A stretch of DNA of 64,000 nucleotides from Corallococcus silvisoli. Lineage in GTDB: Bacteria > Myxococcota > Myxococcia > Myxococcales > Myxococcaceae. Positions within the stretch are counted from its first letter, which is position 1, and the number at the start of each line of letters is the position of its first letter. Below, piece by piece: positions 35,692 to 44,432 of this stretch. Both the position numbers and the translations under genes were made by a program. Location of the stretch: NCBI RefSeq assembly GCF_009909145.1, contig NZ_JAAAPJ010000011.1:62001-126000 (forward strand), written 5' to 3'. The notes under the pieces were generated by a model, which was not told the DNA's origin, did not search any database, and was given only the letters and a program-made list of their open reading frames with translations.

Positions 35692-36744
35692 CTAGGGCGC
35701 GGCGGACCCGGAGGCCGGCACGCTCCCAAGAAACGCCTCCAGCGCGGCGTTGAAGGGCGCCGGACAGTCGAGCTGCACGGTGTGGCCACACCCCTTCAGC
35801 TCCACGAGCTTCGAGCCCGCGATGCGCGAGTGGCCGTACTCGAAGATGTCCCGGGGGAAGCCGCCGTGCATGAACGGGTTGGGAATCAAGCGGTCCGCCT
35901 CCCCGAAGATGATGACCGTGGGCGCCGTGATGCGGTGGAGGTTGTCGCGCACGAAGTCATCGTTCGCGAGCCCCCTCACCGAGCGCACGTTGGCATAGGC
36001 ATACGCGTCGAACTCGGGCGACTTCGCCAGCCGCACGCGCTCCTCGATGAGCCACTCCAGCTCCGGCCGCCAGTTCTGGAAGTTGGCCTGCCGCACGCTG
36101 CCCCAGATGCCGTATTCGGGCGCGGACTTGATGAACTCCGTGCTCATCACCCGCGAGAACCACGCCTTCTCCTTCGGGGAGAACTGCTCGAAGCCCGCGG
36201 GCGACACCAGCACCAGGGCCTCGGGCTCGTCCGGGTAGCGGATGGCGTACGACAGCGCCGTCTGCCCGCCCATGGAGTGGCCCACCAGGATGGGGTGCTC
36301 GACGCCCAGGCCCTGCGTCAGCTCGCGCACCGCGTCCGCCATGGCCTCCATGGTGTACGGGAAGGAGCCGGGCTTGTCGGACTTGCCGTACCCCGGCAGG
36401 TCCACCGCGACGACGTGGTAGCCAGCGCGGCTGAGCGTGTCGAGCTGCGAGCGCCAGAACTTCAGGTAGCTGCCCAGCCCGTGGATGAGCACCACCGTGC
36501 GCGCACCCGGCGCGGCGGGCAGCTCCACGTAGGCCATCTCCGGCACGCGCGTCATGCCGTAGGTGGCGGCCGTGTTCGGCAGGGCCATGCGCTTCACCGG
36601 CCAGGGCGTCGTCGCCCCGGGCGAGGCGTAGTCCAGGTCCTGGAACGCCAGCGGCGGCGCGCTGGCGTACGAGCGGACACAGCCAGAGGAGGAGGCGAGC
36701 CCCGCCGCGAGCAGCAGGGCCTTGAGGGCGCGGAAGGTGCTCAT
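35692..36744 (-). CDS. Alpha/beta-hydrolase lipoprotein
   Basis: This 350-residue lipoprotein (LLLAAGLASSSGC) has a complete alpha/beta-hydrolase fold: VLIHGLGSYLKFW (oxyanion), ILVGHSMGGQTA (nucleophile Ser), IIFGEADRLIP (Asp) and ELKGCGHTVQLD (His). The start lies two bases after the beta-barrel gene stop, so it is tightly coupled as the last gene of a lipoprotein/beta-barrel/hydrolase operon. It probably hydrolyses an ester or lipid in the periplasm. The substrate is unknown. Confidence 0.88.
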   Translation of the reverse strand: MSTFRALKALLLAAGLASSSGCVRSYASAPPLAFQDLDYASPGATTPWPVKRMALPNTAATYGMTRVPEMAYVELPAAPGARTVVLIHGLGSYLKFWRSQLDTLSRAGYHVVAVDLPGYGKSDKPGSFPYTMEAMADAVRELTQGLGVEHPILVGHSMGGQTALSYAIRYPDEPEALVLVSPAGFEQFSPKEKAWFSRVMSTEFIKSAPEYGIWGSVRQANFQNWRPELEWLIEERVRLAKSPEFDAYAYANVRSVRGLANDDFVRDNLHRITAPTVIIFGEADRLIPNPFMHGGFPRDIFEYGHSRIAGSKLVELKGCGHTVQLDCPAPFNAALEAFLGSVPASGSAAP

Positions 36745-36746
36745 GG

Positions 36747-38399
36747 TCAGAACGCGTACCAGGTGAAGGTGGTGAAGGCGGCGAAGGGGTTGGTCTTCAC
36801 CGTCGTGGAGCCGTCGTAGAAGTCGCCGCGGAACAGGTAACCGGCGTGCACGCCCACCGTCATGAGGTAGCGGATCGTGTAGCGCACCTCCGCGTTCACC
36901 TCGGCGCCAATGAAGCGCCCCCGCCGCACGGCCGCGTCCCAGCGCGGCGGCGTCACGCCCGAGTTGGCCAGGCCGGTGGCCAGCTTGAGGTTGAGCTTGT
37001 TGGGGATGACGTCCCACGCCGCGCTCGCGATGCCGGTGCGCAGGCCGTAGCCCTGGTTGGAGATGTCCGTCACCGCGCCCGTGTAGTTGTTCACGGTGCT
37101 GGTGAAGGGGAACAGCAGCAACATCTTGTGGTTGAACCACACCGAGCCGGGCAGGCCGTACTGGTTGAGCGTGAAAGCGCCCGTGTAGCGCCCGTCATCC
37201 AGGTTGCTGTCGCCGGTGGTGAACATGCCCTCCAGCGTCACCAGGTCCGCCGGGCCCCGGCCCCACTGGTAGAGCACCTCCAGGTTCGCGGACAGGCCGG
37301 AGATGTCCACCTTCTTGTTGAACGTGGTGTCCGCGCGGTCGCTCGTGTAGCTGCCGCCGTTGTACATGACGAAGCCGGAGGCGGCGAGGCGCCCGGTGCG
37401 GAAGTCGATGTTGTGGTTGAAGTTCGCGCCCAGCCAGAAGACGTTGCCGGTGGGCCGCTCGATGTTGAAGCGGGGGGTGCCCACGAACGGGCTGAGGCCC
37501 GTGGACGACGGCCCGCTCTTCACGATGCCTTCGAAGGCATAAGCGTCCCCCTTGGTGTCATCGCGCAGGTACCACGCGGACAGGCCGATGTTCGTCCCGG
37601 GCCGCACGGGGTAGGCGTAGTCGGCGGTGAGCAGGTAGATGAACTTCAGGCGGGGATCGTCCCGCGTCGCCTTGTCCGACTGGGCGCTGCCCAGCGGCAG
37701 GAGGCTCAGCTTGGACAGGCCCTTGTAGTTGCTGAAGATCGACAGGCCGGTGGCGTCGCTGCCCAGGAACGCCAGCTTGTAGCCCGTGCGGATGATGTCG
37801 TTGAGCGGCGTGCGCGTCGGGTCGAAGATGGAGTCGTAGACCGGCTGCGTACCGATGAGCAGCGTGAGCTGGGCGGGCTTGCGCGTGGGGTAGATCGCGA
37901 CGTTGACGTTCTTCGTCTGGATGTTGACCTGATCCGCGTTGAAGCCGCCGCCCTCGTTCTGCTGCGAGGCATTGGCGGCGCGGCCCCAGAGGTAGTCCAC
38001 CTCGAACTGGGCGCGGAAGGACGCCAGCCCGTCCACGAAGGAGGGGCTGTACTCCAGGACGGGGATCCAGCGCTGCTCGACGTAGAACGCCGAGCGCCCC
38101 CGCTCCACCCGGACGGCGCTGCCGGACAGCGAGCCGATGGGGCCCAGCGCCACGCCCTTGAGGCCGGCGGGATCCCCCACGCTGTTGGTCAGCGACAGCC
38201 GGGTGAAGAAGTAGTTGATGAGGATGAACTCGCGAGGCTTCGCGTCCTCCTCCCGGTCCTTCTCGTCGAACCAGTCGCCGTAATAGAGCCCGGGGACCGT
38301 GGCGGTCTGCCCCGCCGCTGGCAGCGCCAGCCCGAGCGCGAGCATCGCGGCGCCCCAGCGCATCACCCTGCGTGCCTCACCCAACCACCCTCCCGACAT
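36747..38399 (-). CDS. Outer-membrane beta-barrel protein (porin-like)
   Basis: The product is about 550 residues with a signal peptide (MRWGAAMLALGLALPAAGQ). Alternating amphipathic strands rich in Tyr/Trp/Asn/Gly run through the rest, ending in an aromatic C-terminus (AAFTTFTWYAF) with final Phe as the barrel-insertion signal. It resembles alginate-export or other large porins in composition, but no family was recognised with confidence. ATG 38399 is taken; 38363 (MRWGA) is an alternative. It sits between a lipoprotein and a hydrolase, which suggests transport of the hydrolase's substrate or product. Confidence 0.78.
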   Translation of the reverse strand: MSGGWLGEARRVMRWGAAMLALGLALPAAGQTATVPGLYYGDWFDEKDREEDAKPREFILINYFFTRLSLTNSVGDPAGLKGVALGPIGSLSGSAVRVERGRSAFYVEQRWIPVLEYSPSFVDGLASFRAQFEVDYLWGRAANASQQNEGGGFNADQVNIQTKNVNVAIYPTRKPAQLTLLIGTQPVYDSIFDPTRTPLNDIIRTGYKLAFLGSDATGLSIFSNYKGLSKLSLLPLGSAQSDKATRDDPRLKFIYLLTADYAYPVRPGTNIGLSAWYLRDDTKGDAYAFEGIVKSGPSSTGLSPFVGTPRFNIERPTGNVFWLGANFNHNIDFRTGRLAASGFVMYNGGSYTSDRADTTFNKKVDISGLSANLEVLYQWGRGPADLVTLEGMFTTGDSNLDDGRYTGAFTLNQYGLPGSVWFNHKMLLLFPFTSTVNNYTGAVTDISNQGYGLRTGIASAAWDVIPNKLNLKLATGLANSGVTPPRWDAAVRRGRFIGAEVNAEVRYTIRYLMTVGVHAGYLFRGDFYDGSTTVKTNPFAAFTTFTWYAF

Positions 38400-38506
38400 A
38401 CACACCTCGACCCTGCTGGATTGCCGGAAGAGCCGAGGGGGCATGCCCCACCCGGCTCGATGGAAGCGCGGCGGGGGCGGCCAAGTCGCCCACCGCCGCC
38501 GTGCGA

Positions 38507-39127
38507 CTAGCCGTTGATGACGTAGACCTGCACCGCGTTGCCGGTGAAGGGCTGACCGGAAGCACTGACCGTCTTGGCTCCCACCGCACCGTCGGCGCAG
38601 TGCCACCCCGTGGCCTTGGCCTCGAAGTACAGCTCCATGGAGAGCTTCTTCGTGTCCGAGGAGAACTTCGCGCGGCCCTCCTGCTTGAAGCTGCCGTAGT
38701 CCACGAGGACCTCGAAGCAGCTGCCGTCCGCCGCGATGTTGGAGAGGGTGACGGCCTTGGAGTCGAACACCAGCGCGTTCTGCGCGACGGTGTGGTCGCA
38801 GGTGCTGCCGGGCTGGCCGACCCCGGCGGAGTCACGGATGGTGCCGGGGATGCTGCTGACGTGGAAGTTGTTGCCCCCCACACCGATGGTGACCTTCTGG
38901 AAGCACTGGCTGGCCGAGCCCCAGTTGATGTCCTCGTCCAGCGACAGCGGGTGGCTGGGGATGTTGTCCCCCTCCATCACCAGGGTCTTGCCCTCCAGGA
39001 ACGCCAGGATGTTCGACTGGGTGTCCAGCTTGGGCGTGTTGTCCACCGGCGGATCCGTCGTGTCATCCCCACACCCGGAGAGCCCCAACGTGCACAGCAT
39101 CATCGCGGACGACAGCATCTTCTTCAT
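38507..39127 (-). CDS. Lipoprotein, first gene of the barrel/hydrolase operon
   Basis: This 206-residue lipoprotein (MKKMLSSAMMLCTLGLSGCG, lipobox LSGC) has an acidic linker and a globular beta-rich domain with six cysteines. Motifs visible include ILAFLEGKTLVMEGDNIPSH and GSCFEVLVDYGSFKQEG. It is not matched to a known family by eye. It lies 107 bases upstream of the beta-barrel gene in the same direction, so it probably leads the operon. Confidence 0.72.
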   Translation of the reverse strand: MKKMLSSAMMLCTLGLSGCGDDTTDPPVDNTPKLDTQSNILAFLEGKTLVMEGDNIPSHPLSLDEDINWGSASQCFQKVTIGVGGNNFHVSSIPGTIRDSAGVGQPGSTCDHTVAQNALVFDSKAVTLSNIAADGSCFEVLVDYGSFKQEGRAKFSSDTKKLSMELYFEAKATGWHCADGAVGAKTVSASGQPFTGNAVQVYVING

Positions 39128-39867
39128 GTGAGTGTTCCTCTTCCCATCCGGCGACAGCGCCGGGACGACGACACGACAACGCCTGGGACCCCGCCAGCGG
39201 CGGCTCGGGGCACGGAAACGGGAACATGAGCAGCCGGGCGGCAGGCATCCTGTCCGCCTTCGCTCTTCCCCACCCGCGGGGCTCGCGGAGCGAACGGGAT
39301 CCGCGCCGGGGAAGATGAAGGCCGATTCATGTTTCAGCTACCGGTAGCACCCGCCAGACAACCTTGTCAAAAGACAGACGATGGCCTCGCGCGTCAAAGC
39401 GCAGCACCAACGCAGGGCGTCAGACTTCACGGAGGCGACGCGGAGGGGCCGAGCCGAACGGACCTGAGCGCGGGTTCCCGGGCGCGTATCAGGCCAGCAC
39501 GGGAAACACCGGATCAGGAGCGACGGGCCGCGCTCCCGGTGACGGCTGCGCGTGGCGCTGCGTGACCGCGCGTGCGGGGCCGTGCGCCAGAAATCCACCG
39601 GTTCGTGCCCCCCAGGTCCGCCGTAGCAGCAGTGGCGCGCCCTTGTCGGTGCGCTCGCCGCCCCCACCCGGCGCGGGGTCTCGTGAAACACATCCACGTG
39701 CAGCGGGATGCACACGTGCGCAGCGCGCGTGTACGGCACATTGCGCACCAGCTCCGCCGCCGCTCTCGACTGGGGCGGCGGCGGGTGCTGGCACATGGCT
39801 TGCTCAGTGCGTACGCGGTTCTTGAACGGCAGCTGGCGAGCGCTGGCTCCACTCACTTTCGAAAGGG
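39128..39867. other. 740-base stretch without a supportable gene
   Basis: Several overlapping open frames exist here (for example 39338-39856 on the minus strand), but all are Arg/His/Pro-rich and show no domain, signal or start-site support. A perfect TTGACA lies on the minus strand at 39365-39370, with no good -10 at the right distance. It may serve the lipoprotein gene. Otherwise nothing is recognised; it could be decayed sequence. Confidence 0.5.
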
Positions 39868-40869
39868 ATGCGCATGACCGAGGGGCTCGGGCAGGTCCTC
39901 CTGGTGATCATCCTCTTGGGGCCCGGGCTCTTCCTGTGGGGAGTCCTCGTCGCCGCGAGGAAGCCGCGCGATGGGGGCTCCAAGTGGATCGGGGGCGTGA
40001 TGATGTTCCTGAGCGCCTCGTTCATGGGGTTCTTGTACTGGGCGTACAACCTGATCTTCAGCTCAAGCTATGCGAAGGGACGGGTGCTGCGGCTGAGGGG
40101 GCGGGCTCGCGTGGCCCGTCGCGCCCTGGGGGAAGGCTGGGTGGACGGCGTGGTTCCGGAGGTCGCGGGGCTCACGCCCTGGCAGCGGACGGTGCTGGGC
40201 GAGGCGTGGAGGTACTCCGCGAGCCTGGAGCACGCGTCGGTTCCGGCCTTCGCGAAGCTGTCGCTCAAGCTCACCGCGCTGGGCGCCCCCTCGGAGCTGA
40301 TCGAGGCGTGTCACCTGGCGGCCCTGGACGAGGTCCGCCACGCCAGGAGGTGCTTCGCGCTGGCCCGGGCCTACGCGGGGCTGCCCTGGACCGCGGGGGC
40401 GATTCCAGAGCTGGGCCAGCAGCGCCCCCAGCCACCGAGCCCCGAGGCCGGTGACGACTGGGCCCGGCTGGTGCGCGGCTCGTTGCTGGATGGGTGCCTG
40501 GGGGAAGGGGTGGCCTCCAGGGTCGCGAGTGAAGGGGCGAGCCGGGCCAGCGACCCTGTCGTGCGCGAGACCCTGTCGGTCATCGCCGAGGACGAGGCAC
40601 GGCACGCGGAGCTGGCCTGGGACGTCATCGCCTTCGCCCTGGAACGGGGCGGGGGCAAGGCGAAGCAGGCCCTGCGTCAGTCCTTGGAAGCGCTGGAGGC
40701 GCAGCGGACGCCCGCGCTCCCACGCATCCCAGGAGTCGACGAGGGATTCCTCGCGCGAAACGGCGTGCTGCCCCAGGCGGAGCTGGGGCAGCTGATGGAG
40801 GAGTGCATCCAGCGGACGCGGACCCGGGCAGCGGCGTTGGTGGGAACGTCCGTCCGCCTGGCGAGCTGA
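39868..40869 (+). CDS. Membrane-anchored ferritin-like diiron protein
   Basis: The 333-residue protein begins with two hydrophobic helices (GQVLLVIILLGPGLFLWGVL and MMFLSASFMGFLYWAYNLIF). A four-helix ferritin-like domain follows with the complete diiron pattern: SLEHASVPAF (Glu), LDEVRHARRC (ExxH), LGEGVASRV (Glu) and IAEDEARHAELAW (ExxH). The family includes oxidases, hydroxylases and rubrerythrin-type peroxide scavengers. It is similar to ferritin-like proteins common in Myxococcales with unassigned substrates. An ATG at 39874 has better spacing to AAAGGG and may be the true start. It converges on the serine hydrolase gene. Confidence 0.8.
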   Translation: MRMTEGLGQVLLVIILLGPGLFLWGVLVAARKPRDGGSKWIGGVMMFLSASFMGFLYWAYNLIFSSSYAKGRVLRLRGRARVARRALGEGWVDGVVPEVAGLTPWQRTVLGEAWRYSASLEHASVPAFAKLSLKLTALGAPSELIEACHLAALDEVRHARRCFALARAYAGLPWTAGAIPELGQQRPQPPSPEAGDDWARLVRGSLLDGCLGEGVASRVASEGASRASDPVVRETLSVIAEDEARHAELAWDVIAFALERGGGKAKQALRQSLEALEAQRTPALPRIPGVDEGFLARNGVLPQAELGQLMEECIQRTRTRAAALVGTSVRLAS

Positions 40870-40881
40870 AGCGTCCCGGGC

Positions 40882-42453
40882 TCACTTCCCCGTGGGCACT
40901 CCGAGCTTCTCGAGGACCTTCACGGCATTGGTATTCCCCGCGTTGAGCGCGAGCGACTTCTTGTAGTTCGCGATGGCCGCTTCCTTCAGGCCGGCCTGGA
41001 GCTGAGCCTCCCCCAGGCTGTCGTAGACGTTCGCGTCCGTCGGGAAGAGCTTCACGTTCGCTTCGAACACCCGCACCGCGTCCGCGCCCTGTCCGCCCCT
41101 CATCAACTGATAGCCAAGTTGGTTCAGCTGCCCCGACTCCAGGCCCGTCAGGCCCTCACCGTGCTTCGCGGTGTACCAGGCAAGCGCGGCGTCGACGCCC
41201 TTGACCCGCGTGAGCATGTCCACATGGGCGACCGGCGACTCGGGCGTGGGCTTGAACGTGGCCCAGGCATATTCAGAGGCCACGCTGGCGATGATGCGGT
41301 CGAAGAGCAGGAACCCGTTGTCGGAGTTGGCCATGACGACAACTCCGGCCCCCGTGTCACTGAAGGACGTCAGCGAGGCCTGGAAGCCCTCGTCCGCGCC
41401 TCCGTGACCGAAGCCGTCGGCGCCGGGGATGAGCTGGAAGCCCAGCCCGAACCGCTCCGACTGCTGCGAGAGCATCTGCTTCGCCATCGACTGGGACAGC
41501 ACGCGCGTGGACTTCCCTGCCTTCGCCTTGGCCACCTCGATGGCGACCCGCGCCAGGTCGGACGGCGTGGTCCACAGTCCGGCCGCGGCCATCTCCGGGT
41601 ACACGTGCCAGCGGCCCGCGACGCTCTTCCCGTTGGAGTACGTCCCGCTCGCCGTCCGGGCGGCACGGTCCGGAGCCGGGGGCTGCTCGAAGGAGCTCTG
41701 CGTCATGCCGAGCGGCTTCAGCACCGCCTCGCTCATGATCTGGGGGAACGGCTTCTGGAGCTGATCCACCATCATCAACTGGACGATGGACGTGCCGCCG
41801 CCGCTGTAACGCGTCTGCGTGCCGGGGACGATGTCGACGCGCACCGGGGAGGTGTTCGCGGGTGCCACGCCATCCAACACCTGCACCAGCGTGGGCATGG
41901 GCGCGTCCACCGCGTACCCGGGGAAGCCGTGCACCGTCGTCCCCCCGCTGTGACTGAGCAGCTTGCGAAGGGTGACCTTCTGCTCCTTCGTGAAGTCGTT
42001 CTCCGGGAGCTTCCACGAGCGCAACTTGTCGTTGATGTTCTCGTCGAGCGACCACTTGCCTGCCTCGACGAAGTGCAGCGCCGCCATGGCCGTCACCGGC
42101 TTGCTGATGGAGCCCGCCTGGAAGAGCGTCTCCAGGGTGACGGGCTCCGAGCCGCCAGCGTCCTTCACGCCATAGGTCTTGGCCCAGACGATGGCGTTCT
42201 TGTCGAAGACGGCGATGCTCAGCCCGGGAATCTGGTACAGCGCCATCCACTGTTGGATCGTCAGGCGCTGGGGTTTCTCGCCTTCGATGACCACGGGGGC
42301 CAATCCCGCCTCGACTCGCGCCACACGGGCCGTCTGGGCGGGGCTGGACACCCACTGCGTGGCGGGCTTCTTCGCCCCCTCCGCGGCGAGGGCAGTCCCT
42401 CCCGAGCCGAACAGGACGGCCGCGAGGGCGATGTGGGACACAGGACGACGCAT
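40882..42453 (-). CDS. Class C beta-lactamase-like serine hydrolase with C-terminal TPR repeats
   Basis: This 523-residue exported protein (signal IALAAVLFGSGGTALAAE) has the penicillin-binding/beta-lactamase fold. The catalytic SxxK is in AGSISKPVTAMAAL, and YSGGGTSIVQLMM is the Y-x-G motif of the esterase and D-aminopeptidase branch. GFGHGGADEGF stands at the KTG position as HGG, which favours esterase/peptidase over lactamase action. The last 100 residues form TPR-like helices (YQLMRGGQGADAVRVFEANV and YDSLGEAQLQAGLKEAAIAN). It probably acts in the periplasm. Confidence 0.88.
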   Translation of the reverse strand: MRRPVSHIALAAVLFGSGGTALAAEGAKKPATQWVSSPAQTARVARVEAGLAPVVIEGEKPQRLTIQQWMALYQIPGLSIAVFDKNAIVWAKTYGVKDAGGSEPVTLETLFQAGSISKPVTAMAALHFVEAGKWSLDENINDKLRSWKLPENDFTKEQKVTLRKLLSHSGGTTVHGFPGYAVDAPMPTLVQVLDGVAPANTSPVRVDIVPGTQTRYSGGGTSIVQLMMVDQLQKPFPQIMSEAVLKPLGMTQSSFEQPPAPDRAARTASGTYSNGKSVAGRWHVYPEMAAAGLWTTPSDLARVAIEVAKAKAGKSTRVLSQSMAKQMLSQQSERFGLGFQLIPGADGFGHGGADEGFQASLTSFSDTGAGVVVMANSDNGFLLFDRIIASVASEYAWATFKPTPESPVAHVDMLTRVKGVDAALAWYTAKHGEGLTGLESGQLNQLGYQLMRGGQGADAVRVFEANVKLFPTDANVYDSLGEAQLQAGLKEAAIANYKKSLALNAGNTNAVKVLEKLGVPTGK

Positions 42454-42579
42454 GCTTTCACCGGAGGAAGGAGGTGGAACCTCCGGTGTACTGCATTGGC
42501 TCCGGATCGATTGCCAGCCCGAGCTCCACTTTTCGCGACCTTGGCCCCGGGCGGACCTGCCGGTGGGGAGGGGGACCGG

Positions 42580-44184
42580 TCAGCGCACCTCGAATTCGTA
42601 GATGCGCGTCGCCGGGTCGGTGGTCTGGGTCGGGGTGGCCACGTTGAGCTTGATGTAGCGCGCGGAGGTGGCGCTGATCGAATGGGTCGAGCTGTCGGCG
42701 GTGTTGTTCGTCACCGTCACCGGCGTGCTCCAGGTCGTGCCGTTGCTGGAGGTCTGGATGGTGAATGCCCGGGTGTTCCAGGTGCTCGATTCGCCCCCCG
42801 CGCCGGCATGCTTGACGACGAAGCTGCTGACGGTCTGCGCCGACCCGAGATCCACCTGCAGCCAGGAAGGAGAGGTCAACGAGCAGAACTTGTCGGTGGT
42901 GCCACCGGAGACGCTCCCGTTGACCGCCTTGGCCGGTGTCTCGCTGCTGTTGCAGGCGCTGGAGCCGGTCGCCGGCTTGTTGAGCGCCAGGTTGATATTG
43001 CCGACGCCAACCGAGACGACCTGGGTCTTGGTGTTGTTGGCGCCGCCGTTGTCGGTCACGGTCAGGCTGACGCTGTAGTCACCGGCGCTGGCATAGACAT
43101 GGCTGGGGTTGGTCGCGGTCGAGCCACCGCCGTCTCCGAAGGTCCAGCTTCGGGAGGCGATGCTTCCGTCGCTGTCGCTGGAGGCGTCGCTGAAGATCGC
43201 GGTCAGTCCGCTCACGGTGACGCCGAAGTTGGCCACCGGCGGGGTATTGCCGCTGACCGCGGTGTTGATCGCCGCCGCGTACTGCGCGGCCGTGCCCTGC
43301 GCCCCGCACTTCTGGATGTCGTCATACAGCCAGATGAAGCCGCCGCCGATGCCGGCGGTGCTCTTCCAGTTGCTCATCTTGCTCTGCACGGTGGCCGGGC
43401 TGTCGCCGCTGCCGCAACCGGTGCCATGGCGCGACCAGAGGCCCGGGGCGACGGTCATGCCCATCGCGGTGTTCCAGGTCGCCGGATTGTTTCCGGCGCC
43501 GCCGTCGTACACCTGAAGGTAGATGCCATCGACCGCGCTGCCGAGGTTGTCCTTGAGAGACCGCCAGAAGCCCTGGTTGGTGTAGGGCGCGAAGGTGATC
43601 TTGAAGCCCAGGCCGCTCAGCATCTGCCCGAACTGGGTGGTCGGCGCGAGGTCGTAGGCGCTCTCGTCGTCGAAGTTGACCGCGGCGGCGCCCGTGGCGG
43701 TCTTCAGCGCCTGGAAGTTGCGGTACAGGATGCTGGTGCTGCCGGTGCCACAGACGAGCGTGCTGCCGCAGCCAGCGGCGGTGCCGTTGACCAGCCTGGC
43801 CATGCGCTCGAAATCCGGGACGCTCCAGGCGCCAATCGACACTTCGATGCGATTGACCGAGGTCGGCGCGGTCTTGAGCGTGGCCAGCCGCGCCGGCCAG
43901 GCCGAGTCACCGATATAGGCGCCGTTCTTGACCACCGGGATGTCGTTGTAGACGAGGTCGCCGTTGTCCTCGATGTGGAAGCTCCAGAGGATCACGGTGG
44001 TGAAGCCCGAGCCGCGCAGGTCGTCCATCACCGCGGTGCCGCCGGAATAGAACGGGCCGCCGCCGTAGATCGCCGAAGCGGCTTGGGCCGTCGGCGCGAA
44101 AGAGGCCAGGGCGAGAGCAACGAGCGCCGGCCAGACGTGGCGGGCGGGAAGGAGGCAGGACGAGAGTTCGTTCGACTTCGGCAT
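42580..44184 (-). CDS. Secreted GH18-like protein with PKD and discoidin (F5/8 type C) domains
   Basis: This 534-residue protein has a signal peptide (ALASFAPTAQA) and an N-terminal TIM-barrel-like domain (ILWSFHIEDNGDLVYNDIPV ... IEVSIGAW ... AAAVNFDDESAYD) similar to glycosyl-hydrolase 18. The acidic NFDDE resembles, but is not identical to, the DxxDxDxE chitinase motif. A PKD domain (about 315-390, SWTFGDGGGSTATNPSHVYA) and a discoidin domain (about 395-534) follow and probably bind polysaccharide. Base composition is lower in GC than the neighbours, and the upstream 60 bases are AT-rich, so transfer from another lineage is possible. Activity on chitin is not proven. Confidence 0.72.
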   Translation of the reverse strand: MPKSNELSSCLLPARHVWPALVALALASFAPTAQAASAIYGGGPFYSGGTAVMDDLRGSGFTTVILWSFHIEDNGDLVYNDIPVVKNGAYIGDSAWPARLATLKTAPTSVNRIEVSIGAWSVPDFERMARLVNGTAAGCGSTLVCGTGSTSILYRNFQALKTATGAAAVNFDDESAYDLAPTTQFGQMLSGLGFKITFAPYTNQGFWRSLKDNLGSAVDGIYLQVYDGGAGNNPATWNTAMGMTVAPGLWSRHGTGCGSGDSPATVQSKMSNWKSTAGIGGGFIWLYDDIQKCGAQGTAAQYAAAINTAVSGNTPPVANFGVTVSGLTAIFSDASSDSDGSIASRSWTFGDGGGSTATNPSHVYASAGDYSVSLTVTDNGGANNTKTQVVSVGVGNINLALNKPATGSSACNSSETPAKAVNGSVSGGTTDKFCSLTSPSWLQVDLGSAQTVSSFVVKHAGAGGESSTWNTRAFTIQTSSNGTTWSTPVTVTNNTADSSTHSISATSARYIKLNVATPTQTTDPATRIYEFEVR

Positions 44185-44230
44185 GGTGCGATCCCCTATC
44201 GCCAGCCTCGGCGATGGGCAGACATTGCGG

Positions 44231-44290
44231 ACAACGAAACCAGCATGTCAATATTACCAAGTCAAAATTGAATAGAACGCAATTCTAACG
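44231..44290 (-). promoter_or_regulatory. AT-rich upstream region of the GH18-like gene with a palindrome
   Basis: About 60 bases of unusually AT-rich sequence begin 47 bases before the gene start. It contains TAGAACGCAATTCTA (44273-44287), a TAGAA/TTCTA inverted repeat with a 5-base spacer. No unambiguous -35/-10 pair with 16-18-base spacing was found. It probably holds promoter and operator. Confidence 0.45.
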
Positions 44291-44432
44291 AACACGTCAC
44301 GTTTTGGAGTCCTGCCCGGCCCGCCAATCCCACACATGTCGTCCATTTCAATCCGGGTCGGCATGGGCTGAGTCGTGGCGGCGCGGGTGCGGCTGTGGAG
44401 ACGCCGCGCAGCGACCTGGCGTAGAACGGGGC

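Noticed and set aside
39342..39370. Sigma-70 promoter for the lipoprotein gene at 38507-39127
   Set aside because: The -35 (TTGACA, minus strand) is perfect, but no acceptable -10 lies 16-18 bases away.
39338..39856. A 172-codon minus-strand frame in the 740-base gap
   Set aside because: The product is Arg/Cys/Pro-rich with no signal, domain or good ribosome-binding site, and several other frames overlap it.
41119..44271. A plus-strand open frame of about 1050 codons
   Set aside because: It runs antisense to the beta-lactamase-like and GH18-like genes, is Arg/Ala/His-rich, and has no domain. It exists because G/C at third positions keeps the opposite frame free of stops.
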